37,717 nt of DNA from an uncultured Gemmatimonadota bacterium (lineage in GTDB: Bacteria; Gemmatimonadota; Gemmatimonadetes; Gemmatimonadales; Gemmatimonadaceae): the NCBI GenBank assembly GCA_946480295.1, contig CAMLIT010000033.1, positions 1 through 37,717 on the forward strand. Reading direction: 5' to 3'. The notes beneath the pieces were generated by a model. That model was given only the letters and a program-made list of their open reading frames with translations. It had not been told where the DNA came from and did not search any database. Below, piece by piece: positions 27,582-37,580 of the stretch (position 1 is the first letter of the stretch; every line of letters starts with the position of its first letter). A program made the translations under genes and the position numbers.

Positions 27582-28574
27582 TCAGCCGAGCGCGAGGACG
27601 CGGCGCAGGCGGTCGGCGTACGCGCGGCTCTCGGCGTCGCCGGTGACGATGTCGATCGCGTCGGCGCTGCGCACGCCGAGCCCGAGCTCTGCCGCCCGCG
27701 CGATCTGCTCCTGCTGGAAGATGCGACGGCGCATGATCGCGTCGTTCGCGCCGAGCTCCTGGAGAACGGCGAGACCCACGGCATCCACGGCGACGCGGTC
27801 GTCCCCCGCGATCATGACGTTGCCGGCCTTCAGCACGCCGTGCGACGGGCCGCCGTCCGTGAACGCGGCGATCCCGTCGAGCACGACGAGCTGCGGGCGG
27901 TAGCCCGTATTCAGCTCGGCGATCATGCGTCGCATCTCCGGGGAGCGGTGCATCGTGCCGCGGATCGATTTCGGGGTCAGTCCCACCGAGAGCTTGAGCG
28001 ACATCGAGAACACGCCCCCCGCGCCGTGCGTCTTGAGGCAGCAGGTCGTCACCGTGTACTCGGAATCCACGATCAGGCGCGGCAGGTGGAAGCCGTCGAG
28101 CCAGTGCGTGCCGGCGGCGGCGAAGGACACCCAGTCGTCATCGGCGATCCGCTCGAAGTCCACGACGTCGAAGCGCAGGTCGCGCGCGAGATCGAGGATG
28201 CCCTTCCGCTCCATCACCGCGTGCGTCCGCGGCGGGCCGCTGGACTCGCCGAGAGTGATGGCGCGGGCGCCGCGCTCGCGCAGCTCGGCGATGAGCTGCA
28301 CGAGGGTGTCGTTGTGCGTGGAGGCGGGAGGCTCGTCGGCGGAGTTGAAGTTCGGCTTGACGACGACGCGCTTCCCCGCGACCGCGCGCAGGTCGAGAAG
28401 GCGGAGGACGGCGGTCACGCCGTGCTTGCGGTCCGTGGTGCGGACGAGGGCGACGCGAGCGCGGCGGGGCTCGAACACGCGTTCGAGCGCGCCCACGCGC
28501 GCCAGCGGCAACGCGGCGAGGGTGGCGGCGGCGCGGACGAACTCGCGGCGGTCGACCGCGCGAAGGGGTGTCAT
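27582..28574 (-). CDS. Tat-exported DUF362-domain protein
   Basis: 330 aa from ATG 28574, chosen for a very good Shine-Dalgarno (GGGAGGAT, 4-5 nt upstream). The start yields a clean twin-arginine signal (DRREFVRAAATLAALPL, Arg9-Arg10). The ORF could extend to 28727 but without support. The body fits DUF362: RVVVKPNFNSADEPPAS, ITLGESSGPP, TTCCLKTHGAGGVFSMSLKLSVGLTPKS, VVLDGIAAFTDGGPSHG, and VAVDAVGLAVLQELG. Two adjacent Cys lie in the central motif. The family has no settled biochemical function; Tat export suggests a folded cofactor- or metal-containing protein. It is divergent from the DUF6496 gene. Confidence 0.85.
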   Translation of the reverse strand: MTPLRAVDRREFVRAAATLAALPLARVGALERVFEPRRARVALVRTTDRKHGVTAVLRLLDLRAVAGKRVVVKPNFNSADEPPASTHNDTLVQLIAELRERGARAITLGESSGPPRTHAVMERKGILDLARDLRFDVVDFERIADDDWVSFAAAGTHWLDGFHLPRLIVDSEYTVTTCCLKTHGAGGVFSMSLKLSVGLTPKSIRGTMHRSPEMRRMIAELNTGYRPQLVVLDGIAAFTDGGPSHGVLKAGNVMIAGDDRVAVDAVGLAVLQELGANDAIMRRRIFQQEQIARAAELGLGVRSADAIDIVTGDAESRAYADRLRRVLALG

Positions 28575-28695
28575 GGATCCTCCCGGAGGGGACACGGGCC
28601 AGCGAGAGAACATTGCCTCGCCAGGCCGAGCGCGGAGTCGGGAAAACCCCGGCAGGCGCGGGAACGCGGTGACTGGAACGGCTCTTGTAGCGGGA

Positions 28696-28727
28696 GCACT
28701 GACCGCAGTGCACGACCGGGCGTGCAC
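28696..28727. promoter_or_regulatory. Two overlapping inverted repeats in a divergent promoter region
   Basis: GCACTG/CAGTGC (28696-28701 and 28706-28711) overlaps GTGCACG/CGTGCAC (28708-28714 and 28721-28727). They sit in the 181-nt gap between the divergent DUF362 and DUF6496 starts, where an operator controlling both would be placed. The regulator is unknown. Confidence 0.35.
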
Positions 28728-28755
28728 GGTCGCATCAGCTCACGCGGGAGCAGCG

Positions 28756-29148
28756 ATGGCGTCTACGCGGAAGTCAGGGGGTCGCAAGTACGGCCGGAAG
28801 GCGAGCCGGAAGGTCGGGCGCGCGCTTCACGAGTACAAGCACGGGAAGCTGAAGGCGGGCGGCGGACGTCACCCGAAGGCGAAGAGCCGCAAGCAGGCGA
28901 TCGCCATCGGGCTCGCCGAGGCGCGGCGCGAGGGGGACAAGGTCCCGCCGCCGCCGCGCGGGAGCGCCTCGCGGAAGAAGGCGCGGAAGTCTTCCAGCGC
29001 GCGGAAGCGCAGCACCGGCTCGACGCGGAAGAAGAGCAGCTCACGGAAGACGTCGTCGAGGAAGACGTCGTCGCGGAAGAAGACGTCTTCAGGGAAGAAG
29101 ACGTCGTCGCGGAAGAAGCGCAGCTCGTCGCGGAGCCGCCGCTCGTAA
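28756..29148 (+). CDS. DUF6496 protein with lysine/arginine/serine-rich histone-like tail
   Basis: 130 aa. ATG 28756 has GGGAG at 5-nt spacing. Residues 1-62 match the DUF6496 pattern (KVGRALHEYKHGKLKAGGG, then SRKQAIAIGLAEARREGDKVP). The remaining half is built of short repeats SSRKK, TSSRKT and TSSGKK, with no acidic residues, much like eukaryotic H1 or bacterial AlgP-type tails. A role in binding nucleic acid and compacting DNA is likely from composition. DUF6496 itself has no assigned activity. The tail is coded by near-tandem DNA (GAAGACGTCGTCG-like units, 29040-29120), so its length probably varies between strains. Confidence 0.82.
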   Translation: MASTRKSGGRKYGRKASRKVGRALHEYKHGKLKAGGGRHPKAKSRKQAIAIGLAEARREGDKVPPPPRGSASRKKARKSSSARKRSTGSTRKKSSSRKTSSRKTSSRKKTSSGKKTSSRKKRSSSRSRRS

Positions 29149-29192
29149 CGCGCAGCCGCGCGTCAGGCGCGGCGGGCCGCGGGTCGGACTGG

Positions 29193-29211
29193 GCGGGGCG
29201 CGCGGCCCCGC
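29193..29211. terminator. GC hairpin between convergent DUF6496 and HNH genes
   Basis: GCGGGGC, loop GCGCG, GCCCCGC: 7 perfect bp, ending on the base before the HNH stop codon. It lies 45 nt beyond the DUF6496 stop. No U-tract on either strand, so its function as a terminator is probable but unproven. Confidence 0.45.
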
Positions 29212-29853
29212 TCAGTCGCGGTACGGGTCGACGTCTTCCAGGTCGAACAGATCGAGGCCGCGCTCGACGGCGTCGATGTCCGTCCCCTCGGGGACGAGCG
29301 AGCGCGCGAGATCGACGAGCATCGGGCTGAGATGCGTGCCGTAGCGCAGGAGGTTCACGGCGCGGCGGCGGTTGCCCAGCAGGAAGGCGATCGGCGCCAT
29401 GTCGCGTTTGGCGCCGTTGCACGCCGGGCAGGCGAGGACGAGGTTGTCGCGGCGGTCGTAGGCCGTCTGGCCCTTCCGCGGCGCGACGTGGTCCAGCGTC
29501 ATCTTGCTCTCGTCGAAGCGCTCGCCGCAGTACGCGCACACGGGCCCGTGCTGCTCGAGGAGCCACCGTCTGGTGTCGATGTACGCCGCGCGCCCCGTCG
29601 GATGCGACGTGAGCTGCGGTGCGTGATGCGACCCCCCGCGGGAGCGGCGCGAGGAGCGCCGCCGTCCGGACTTCGCCGGCTGCGATGCCGCGACATCGTG
29701 CTGCCGCGGAGGATGCGACTCGTGCACGGCGCGCGCCGGCGCCGGACGCGATGGCCGGCCATGCGGGGCATGGCGGGGCGGGACGGGACTCGGGGACGAG
29801 CTTACGAGCGCAGGAGCGTCGGAATAGGGAGAATCCTGGTGCAAATGTGACAA
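29212..29853 (-). CDS. HNH endonuclease
   Basis: Up to 213 aa; the start is uncertain because the longest frame begins with TTG and no ATG exists before the domain. Residues about 85-190 hold a complete HNH domain: CAYCGERF, TLDHVAPRKGQTAYDRRDNLVLACPACNGAKRD, with two CxxC zinc pairs and the catalytic DH. The roughly 80 residues before it are rich in Arg, Ser, Pro and His and look disordered. The true protein may start at a later GTG. HNH proteins of this kind are found near restriction or phage genes or alone; this one is alone. Substrate unknown. Confidence 0.82.
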   Translation of the reverse strand: MSHLHQDSPYSDAPALVSSSPSPVPPRHAPHGRPSRPAPARAVHESHPPRQHDVAASQPAKSGRRRSSRRSRGGSHHAPQLTSHPTGRAAYIDTRRWLLEQHGPVCAYCGERFDESKMTLDHVAPRKGQTAYDRRDNLVLACPACNGAKRDMAPIAFLLGNRRRAVNLLRYGTHLSPMLVDLARSLVPEGTDIDAVERGLDLFDLEDVDPYRD

Positions 29854-30042
29854 CTAACGGTACGGGTTGGGTGAAGGTCTTTCGAGAAGGACGGCGGTCG
29901 CCGGTCCCTCGTCACGGATGGTGCATCGCGTTCAGCTCGTCGGCAAGAGCATGAAGCGAGCCGGGCCGGGATGGGCGGCCATGCGTAATGATACCCCGAA
30001 CCGCCGCTCGGGTGTCAGCTCGGCCGTGAATCGTTCGGCGAG

Positions 30043-30612
30043 TCAGCGCAGCTCGGAGCCGGGCGCGTCCTCGTGCGGGGGGATGGGCAGTTCCCGCTCG
30101 GGGATCTGCCGGAGGTCGCCCGGTCGGGGCGGGTTGCCGGTGATCATCGCCTTCACCGCCTCGAAGAGCAGGACCGGCTTCGGCTTGTCCTGCTTCAGGT
30201 AGGTGACCGACTCGGCTTCGACGAGGATGAGCACGATGCGCGGGTCCTCGGGGCCCCCGTTGCGCGCGCCCCCCTCGTCGCCCAGCCACGCCCGCCAGGA
30301 GGGCTCGTGCAGCCCCCGGATCAGCTGCTTGTCGCGGCTCAGGATGGCGGTTCCGCTGACCGAGACCCACTCCCCCGTCAGCGGGCGGTAGTAGGCGACG
30401 TTGACGTGCGGGTCGAAGGCGAGCTCCTCGAGCTTGTGCGTGTCCCAGTTGGTGACGAACCAGAGATCGGTGCCGGCGGTGCGCCGCTGGGTGGCCATCG
30501 GCCGCGAGACGAGCTGGCCATCGGGCCGGCGTGTCGTGAACATGGCGACCTCGACGTCGTCGATCAGGTCGTACAGCTCGGTGAGCTTCTTCTCGGATTC
30601 CTGGTTCGGCAT
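30043..30612 (-). CDS. Pyridoxamine 5'-phosphate oxidase-like flavin-binding protein (general stress protein type)
   Basis: 189 aa from ATG 30612. A split-barrel FMN fold is suggested by ELYDLIDDVEVAMFTTRRPDGQLVSRPMATQ, DLWFVTNWDTHKLEELAFDPHVNVAYYRP and EWVSVSGTAILSRD. This order is typical of the COG3871/general-stress-protein-26 group, which binds FMN or FAD but lacks proven oxidase activity. The C-terminal 45 residues are charged and proline-rich. Neighbours are a HNH gene (far end) and the selenoprotein-like peroxiredoxin, so an oxidative-stress context is possible. Confidence 0.85.
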   Translation of the reverse strand: MPNQESEKKLTELYDLIDDVEVAMFTTRRPDGQLVSRPMATQRRTAGTDLWFVTNWDTHKLEELAFDPHVNVAYYRPLTGEWVSVSGTAILSRDKQLIRGLHEPSWRAWLGDEGGARNGGPEDPRIVLILVEAESVTYLKQDKPKPVLLFEAVKAMITGNPPRPGDLRQIPERELPIPPHEDAPGSELR

Positions 30613-30761
30613 GGCGGGAGCAGGCTGGTCACTCGATACGGATCCCGGCGACCGTGATCGGGCCGCCGGGGTTCCCAGCCGGGCAGGAGCTGTGCCGGAA
30701 TAACAGTGCCACGCCGGCCGCGGCTGGCGTGGCTCGTCGAATAGCGAGTAGTGGCTGGCAG

Positions 30762-31240
30762 CTAGCTCCTCTTCAACTGCTCCACCGCGTTCGCCACCTC
30801 CTCTCCGTGGTCCTCGGGCTTCACCTTCTCGAACACCTTCGCGATGCGTCCTTTCGCATCGATGAGAAAGGTGGTGCGCGCGTTCCCCCAGTACTTCCTG
30901 CCGTACATGTTCTTCTCGGTCCACACGCCGTATCTGTCGGCGATGGCGTGGTCGGTGTCGGCGACGAGGGTGAAGGGCAGCTCGTACTTCTCCTTGAACT
31001 TCCGGTGCGACTCCACGGAGTCGGGGCTCACGCCGAGCACCACCGCATCGAGTCCCTCGAACCGAGGGAAGGCGTCGCGGAACGCGCACGCCTCGATCGT
31101 TCACCCAGGGGTGTCGTCCTTCGGGTAGAAGTAGAGCACCACCGGGCGACCGCGCAGCGATTTCAGCGAGATCGTCTTCCCATCGTCGGTCGGCGCGCTG
31201 AAGTCCGGCGCGAGCTCACCTTCCGCGGGCATCGTCGTCG

Positions 31241-31244
<4 letters not shown>
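30762..31244 (-). CDS. bcp: Bcp-type peroxiredoxin, probable selenocysteine protein (in-frame TGA at catalytic Cys)
   Basis: 160 codons from ATG 31244, which follows GGAGGTGAG at 8 nt and overlaps the argF stop in an ATGA. The reading frame is open except for TGA at 31103-31101 (codon 48). The context reads FYPKDDTPG-TGA-TIEAC, where every ordinary Bcp/PrxQ has Cys. This is the peroxidatic cysteine; the resolving Cys53, five residues on, is kept. The rest is a normal thioredoxin-fold peroxiredoxin (LAPDFSAPTDDGK, RGRPVVLYFYP, VVLGVSPDSVESHRKFKEKY, RTTFLIDAKGRIAKVF). It should reduce H2O2 and organic peroxides. If TGA encodes selenocysteine this is a Sec-Cys peroxiredoxin. Alternatives are a nonsense mutation or a base error. 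An automatic caller would report only 30762-31043 from an internal GTG. Confidence 0.85.
31054..31093 (-). promoter_or_regulatory. SECIS-like double hairpin after the in-frame TGA
   Basis: On the minus strand, 7 nt after the TGA, AGGCGT, bulged G, CGCG, loop TTC, CGCG, ACGCCT (31093-31070) folds as a 10-bp stem. 17-18 nt separate TGA and loop; bacterial SECIS elements place the loop roughly 16-37 nt away. If the closing G-C pair opens, the loop is GTTCC with G first. A second stem follows: CCCTCG, GTT, CGAGGG (31068-31054). Coding constraints in GC-rich DNA could produce such stems by chance. Confidence 0.45.
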
Positions 31245-32164
<920 letters not shown>

Positions 32165-32229
32165 TGGGAAACGGTGGTGTTGCCGGGAAGCTAACGGAGG
32201 CCGGGAGGACACCCAAGGCTCCGGGCGCA

Positions 32230-32250
32230 GCGGAGAGCGGAGCGCGGACG
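32230..32250. repeat. Degenerate heptanucleotide array GCGGANN, 3 units
   Basis: GCGGAGA, GCGGAGC, GCGGACG in tandem in the 102-nt gap between the hslU stop and the argF start. Same core as the array at 14638. Confidence 0.6.
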
Positions 32251-32266
32251 GCGCCCCGCCAGGGAA

Positions 32267-33787
<1,521 letters not shown>

Positions 33788-33796
33788 AGTCGAATA

Positions 33797-33844
33797 GGAA
33801 TCAGGAATCAGGAACCAGCCACGGCGTGACCAGTCCCTGATTCC
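33797..33844. repeat. Heptanucleotide array (GGAATCA x2, GGAACCA) with distal inverted copy
   Basis: GGAATCA, GGAATCA, GGAACCA occupy 33797-33817. GGAATCAGG (33804-33812) has a perfect inverted copy CCTGATTCC at 33836-33844, giving a 9-bp stem with a 23-nt loop in the hslV-hslU mRNA. Might tune hslU translation or message stability. Confidence 0.7.
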
Positions 33845-33850
33845 CAGCAG

Positions 33851-34399
33851 TCACTCGATTTCCAGCACCGTGATGTTGGTATTCGTATAGACGCAGATGT
33901 CCCCCGCAATCTGGAGACCCCGGCGGACGATCTCCTTCGGCGCGAGATCGGTGTTGTCGATGAGGGCGCGGGCGGCGGCGAGCGCGTAGGGGCCGCCGGA
34001 GCCGATCGCGAGGACACCGTCATCCGGCTCGATGAGCTCGCCCGTGCCCGAGATCAGGAAGCCATGCTCCTTGTCGACGACGATGAGCAACGCCTCCAGC
34101 CGTCGCAGCACGCGGTCGCTGCGCCAGTCCTTCGCCAGCTCCACCGCCGCCCGCGGCATGTTGCCGGGAAAGCGCTCGAGCTTCTCCTCGAACTTCTCGA
34201 ACAGGGTCATCGCGTCGGCGACCGAGCCGGCGAAGCCGGCGAGGATCTTCCCGCCGCGGATCGCGCGCACCTTCTGCGCGTGGGACTTCATGACGGTCTC
34301 GCCGACGGTCACCTGACCGTCGCCGCCGAGTGCGACCCGCCCGTTGCGCCGCACGGACAGGATGGTGGTCGCCCGGATGCGTGGGAGCGTGGTATTCAT
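33851..34399 (-). CDS. hslV: HslV, peptidase subunit of HslUV protease
   Basis: 182 aa from ATG 34399. The proteasome-beta-type fold has the nucleophile threonine in [23 protein letters not shown]; Thr11 is the expected mature N-terminus, so the propeptide is ten residues ([10 protein letters not shown]), longer than the single Met of E. coli. Other motifs: [45 protein letters not shown], and [14 protein letters not shown]. It forms a double-ring chamber with HslU and degrades damaged or short-lived proteins. Upstream of hslU on the same strand. Confidence 0.96.
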   Translation of the reverse strand: MNTTLPRIRATTILSVRRNGRVALGGDGQVTVGETVMKSHAQKVRAIRGGKILAGFAGSVADAMTLFEKFEEKLERFPGNMPRAAVELAKDWRSDRVLRRLEALLIVVDKEHGFLISGTGELIEPDDGVLAIGSGGPYALAAARALIDNTDLAPKEIVRRGLQIAGDICVYTNTNITVLEIE

Positions 34400-34460
34400 G
34401 GCTGGAAGATAGCCAAGCCGGAGCCCGGGAACGGGCATCCCGGCCGGTCGGCGGGCGCGC

Positions 34461-34919
34461 TCAGCGGATGCGCAGGCGCTTCTCGGGGGTGGGCCGGGGC
34501 GTATCGCCGGACGCCGGCTGTCCGGGGTCCACCCCTTCCCGCGATGGCTCCAGCGGGAGCTCGCGTTCGGTCGGCAGCGCCTCGGGCCGAGCGCCCGCGC
34601 CAGGCTCGTCCACGTACGTCACGAGCCGGCCCCTGACGTACCGCCGGTTCATCACGGCGCCGAGGAGGACGAGCACGCTCCCGGCGATGGCCGCCACGAT
34701 CGAGTAGCGCCAACTGTCGCGGCCGAGGATGGCCGCCGCCAGGCAGAGCACGCCGAAGCCGAGAGCGGTCTCGCCACCGCGGCTCCGCTCCGGGCGCGGC
34801 GCCTGCCGTCGCTCGCGGGGAACCACCGTCTCGTCCGGCGTCCAGGCATCGAAAAGGAGGAGCAGCCCGACGAAGGCGACGATGGCCCCGACGATCAGCG
34901 GATAGGTCTCGATCTTCAT
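34461..34919 (-). CDS. Small membrane protein of unknown function
   Basis: 152 aa. GAGGG sits 4 nt before ATG 34919. Three hydrophobic segments: about 6-26 ([21 protein letters not shown]), 52-67 and 72-90 ([19 protein letters not shown]). The linker between the first two is rich in Arg and Pro, and the C-terminal 55 residues are acidic, proline-rich and probably disordered in the cytoplasm. It sits between xer and hslV, a place usually without a gene in the equivalent Bacillus cluster. Not recognised. Confidence 0.75.
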   Translation of the reverse strand: MKIETYPLIVGAIVAFVGLLLLFDAWTPDETVVPRERRQAPRPERSRGGETALGFGVLCLAAAILGRDSWRYSIVAAIAGSVLVLLGAVMNRRYVRGRLVTYVDEPGAGARPEALPTERELPLEPSREGVDPGQPASGDTPRPTPEKRLRIR

Positions 34920-34984
34920 CTACCCTCGGCAGCGCGCATGACGAGCCGATCCGAGTGCACACTCCGAGCCGCCGGCGCCGCCAG

Positions 34985-35980
34985 CTACGCGCGCGGATGG
35001 CTCTTCGCGTAGACCTGCTTCAGCCGCTCGACGCTGGTATGGGTGTAGATCTGGGTCGTCGAGATCGACGCGTGGCCGAGGAGCTCCTGCACCGCGCGCA
35101 GGTCCGCGCCGGCGTCGAGCAGGTGCGTGGCGAAGGTGTGGCGCAGCGAGTGGACCGTGAGTCCGGCGTCCTCGTCGATCTGTTTCAGGAACTCGCCGAC
35201 CGCCTTCTGCACCGCGCGCACGCCGATCCGGCGCCCGGTCCGGCCGAGGAAGAAGGCGGTGCGGTCCGCGGTTCGGCCGATGGCGCGAATCAGCTCGTCG
35301 CGCTTCGCCTCGTAGTTCCGGAGCGCGAGGACCGCGTGGTCGCCGACGGGCACGATGCGCTCCTTGCGCCCCTTGCCGCGCACCTTCACCTGCTGGGTCA
35401 CGAGATCGAGGTCGCCGCGATTGATCCCCGCCAGCTCGGAGAGGCGCATCCCCGTGGAGTAGAAGAGCTCGAGGATGGCCAGGTTGCGCACGTCGACGAA
35501 GCGCCCTTCCCACGCCCGGACCTCGGCCATCTGGAAGAGGAGGTCGATCTGCGCGCGATCGAGATATCCCGGCAGGTGCTTGTCGAGCCGCGGAGCGCCG
35601 ACGGTGCGCGCGGGGTTGGCTTCGACGAGCTCGTTGCGGTGCAGGTAGCGATAGAAGCTCCGCACGCCGGAGAGCGTCCGGGCGATGGAGCGCTTGCCGA
35701 GGCCGCGCCGGGTGAGGTGCGCGAGAAAGGCGCGCATGGCGAGGCGGTCGACGCCGCCGAAGGACCAGGTGCGGGAGGCGGGAGGCGGGAGGCGGGAGGC
35801 GTCGACCTGCGCCCCGTGGTAGCTGTCCATGAAACTCACGAACTCGTCGAGGTCGCGGCCGTAGGCCTTGACCGTGTTCGGCGAGACGTCACGCTCCTTG
35901 GCGAGGTGGTCGAGAAAATCCGACACCTCGGGGAGGCGGGAGGCGGGAGGCGGGAGGCGCGAGAGATCGTGATCGGTCAT
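34985..35980 (-). CDS. xerC: XerC/XerD-family tyrosine recombinase
   Basis: 331 aa. The N-terminal SAM-like DNA-binding domain ([26 protein letters not shown]) is followed by the catalytic domain with the full set: Arg in [10 protein letters not shown], Lys in [10 protein letters not shown], HxxR in [15 protein letters not shown], His in [14 protein letters not shown] and nucleophile Tyr312. It should resolve chromosome dimers at dif with a partner Xer. XerC or XerD cannot be settled; I use xerC because the Bacillus topA-trmFO-codV-hslVU order places its XerC here. Two heptamer arrays inside the gene code for [13 protein letters not shown] inserts at residues about 7-17 and 62-71. Its ATG overlaps the trmFO stop (ATGA). 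Confidence 0.92.
   Translation of the reverse strand: MTDHDLSRLPPPASRLPEVSDFLDHLAKERDVSPNTVKAYGRDLDEFVSFMDSYHGAQVDASRLPPPASRTWSFGGVDRLAMRAFLAHLTRRGLGKRSIARTLSGVRSFYRYLHRNELVEANPARTVGAPRLDKHLPGYLDRAQIDLLFQMAEVRAWEGRFVDVRNLAILELFYSTGMRLSELAGINRGDLDLVTQQVKVRGKGRKERIVPVGDHAVLALRNYEAKRDELIRAIGRTADRTAFFLGRTGRRIGVRAVQKAVGEFLKQIDEDAGLTVHSLRHTFATHLLDAGADLRAVQELLGHASISTTQIYTHTSVERLKQVYAKSHPRA
35773..35800. repeat. Heptanucleotide array GGGAGGC x4 inside xer
   Basis: Four exact GGGAGGC units. They encode a Pro/Ser/Arg-rich insert in a loop of the N-terminal domain. 28 nt is not a multiple of 3, so gain or loss of one or two units would shift the frame of the recombinase. Confidence 0.92.
35931..35958. 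repeat. Second heptanucleotide array GGGAGGC x4 inside xer
   Basis: Again four exact GGGAGGC units, 130 nt from the first array, encoding the same residues ([11 protein letters not shown]) near the N-terminus of the recombinase. Same unit, same copy number, same frame. Confidence 0.92.
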
Positions 35981-37413
35981 TGATCCTTGGCCTGCCTCGG
36001 GAGGTCACGCGGGAGGTCCCGAGCGGCCGGCCAACCGCCAATCACGAAGGATCCTCCACGTTGCTCCGCGTCCCGCGTCCCGCGTCCCGCTTCCCGCGCA
36101 AAGCGCTCCATCCCCTCCAACGCCCTCATCGCCAGCTTCTCCCGCTTCAGCTTCTTGTCGCGCACGGGGATTTCCAGCTCGTCCATCAGGCCGAAGTTCG
36201 CGTTCATCGGCTGGAAGTGCTTCGGATCGGCCTCGCGCAGATATCGGTAGAGCGCGCCGAGCATGGTGGTCGGCGGCGGAAGGAGGGGTTCGTCGCCCTC
36301 GACCATGCGGGCGAGATTGATCCCGGCGAGAAGGCCGGTCGCGGTGCTCTCGGTGTACCCCTCGACCCCCGTGAGCTGGCCGGCGAAAAGCGTCGTCGGA
36401 TCGTCGCGCAGGGCGAGCGTCGGCGAGAGCGCCGCCGGCGCGTTGATGTAGGAGTTGCGGTGGATCGAGCCGTAGCGGAGGAACTCCGCGTGCTCGAGGC
36501 CGGGGATCATGCGGAAGACCTTCTGCTGTTCGCCGGTGCGCATGCGCGTCTGGAAGCCGACGAGATTCCACATGCGCCCATCGCGGTCCTCCATCCGGAG
36601 CTGCGCGATGGCGTAGGCCTGGCGTCCCGAGCGCGGGTCGACGAGCCCGACGGGCTTCATCGGGCCGAAGCGCAGCGTCTCGCGTCCACGCCTGGCCATC
36701 TCCTCGACGGGCATGCACCCCTCGAAGTAGGGGATCGGATCGAACGACTGCCCCGGATACTGGTCGGCCCCGGTGAGCGCGTCGAGGAAGGCCTCGTACT
36801 GCTCGCGGGTGAAGGGGCAGTTGACGTAGGCGCCCTCCCCGCCCTCCTCCCCGGCCATCGTCTCCTTGCCGTAGCGCGAGGCGCGGAAGGCGATGCCGAA
36901 GTCGATGGAGTCGCCGGCGACGATCGGCGCGATCGCATCGTAGAAGGCGAGGGCGTCGAGTCCGAGGCGCGCTCGAATGGTCTCCGTGAGCGCGTCGGAG
37001 GTGAGGGGGCCGGAGGCGACGATGCCGCAGGCGGGGAGCGCGGTCACCTCGCCGCGCTCGATCGTTATGCGCGGGTGCGACGCGACGCGCTCCTCGACGG
37101 CCGCGGCGAAGCGCTCGCGGTCCACGGTGAGCGCGCTGCCGCCCGGGACGCGCGCCGCGTCGGCGGCCTCGAGGATCAGGGAGCCGAGGAGGCGCATCTC
37201 GGCCTTGAGAAGGCCGTGCGCGTTGGAGATCTCGGTGCTCTTGAAGGTGTTCGAGCAGACGAGCTCCGCGAGCCGCTCGGTGCGATGGGCGGGGGTGCGC
37301 GCGAGCGGCCGCATCTCGTGCAGCACGACCTCATGGCCACGCCGCGCGAGCTGCCACGCGGCCTCGCAGCCGGCCAGGCCTCCGCCGATGATGTGGATCG
37401 CGGGATCAGTCAT
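35977..37413 (-). CDS. trmFO: Methylenetetrahydrofolate-tRNA-(uracil-5-)-methyltransferase TrmFO
   Basis: 478 aa. FAD Rossmann motif [13 protein letters not shown] (8-20), [10 protein letters not shown] with the family cysteine, [62 protein letters not shown] and [15 protein letters not shown]. The enzyme makes ribothymidine at position 54 of tRNA using methylene-THF and FADH2. The ending after about residue 440 ([15 protein letters not shown]) is an unconserved tail partly encoded by a heptamer array. It is followed by xer with ATGA overlap and preceded by topA across a 160-nt heptamer-rich gap. Confidence 0.96.
   Translation of the reverse strand: MTDPAIHIIGGGLAGCEAAWQLARRGHEVVLHEMRPLARTPAHRTERLAELVCSNTFKSTEISNAHGLLKAEMRLLGSLILEAADAARVPGGSALTVDRERFAAAVEERVASHPRITIERGEVTALPACGIVASGPLTSDALTETIRARLGLDALAFYDAIAPIVAGDSIDFGIAFRASRYGKETMAGEEGGEGAYVNCPFTREQYEAFLDALTGADQYPGQSFDPIPYFEGCMPVEEMARRGRETLRFGPMKPVGLVDPRSGRQAYAIAQLRMEDRDGRMWNLVGFQTRMRTGEQQKVFRMIPGLEHAEFLRYGSIHRNSYINAPAALSPTLALRDDPTTLFAGQLTGVEGYTESTATGLLAGINLARMVEGDEPLLPPPTTMLGALYRYLREADPKHFQPMNANFGLMDELEIPVRDKKLKREKLAMRALEGMERFAREAGRGTRDAEQRGGSFVIGGWPAARDLPRDLPRQAKDQ
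36068..36095. repeat. Heptanucleotide array inside the trmFO 3' end, 4 units
   Basis: Plus strand: GCGTCCC three times, then GCTTCCC. Coding strand: GGGAAGC followed by GGGACGC three times, encoding the Gly/Arg/Asp/Ala tail of TrmFO. Same unit as in the atpE-atpF array and again exactly 28 nt. Confidence 0.88.
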
Positions 37414-37415
37414 CA

Positions 37416-37454
37416 GGGATGAGGCAGGGTCGAGGGTCGACGGGCGAGGGTCGA
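37416..37454. repeat. Degenerate heptanucleotide array GGGTCGA, trmFO upstream
   Basis: GGGATGA, GGCA, GGGTCGA twice, one extra C, GGGCGA, GGGTCGA. It starts 3 nt upstream of the trmFO start codon and so overlaps the expected ribosome-binding region of that gene. Confidence 0.75.
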
Positions 37455-37538
37455 GAAAGGGCAGGAACTCGTGGGATGGGAATCAGGAAATAGAAATAGC
37501 GTCACTCGTTCCTCATTCCTACATCACTACACCACTAC

Positions 37539-37580
37539 TCGACCCTCGACCCTCGACCCTGAACCCTCGACCCTCATCCC
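37539..37580. repeat. Heptanucleotide array TCGACCC, 6 units, topA-trmFO gap
   Basis: TCGACCC x3, TGAACCC, TCGACCC, TCATCCC on the plus strand, 42 nt without interruption (minus-strand unit GGGTCGA). The last unit contains the topA stop codon. Less regular 7-nt spacing continues through 37479-37530 (GGAATCA, GGAAATA, and TTCCTCA-like units). Confidence 0.88.

Noticed and set aside
30762..31043. A short free-standing 93-residue protein starting at GTG 31043.
   Set aside because: It begins in the middle of the peroxiredoxin fold; the upstream frame carries the proper start, ribosome site and N-terminal half, interrupted only by the TGA at the catalytic position.
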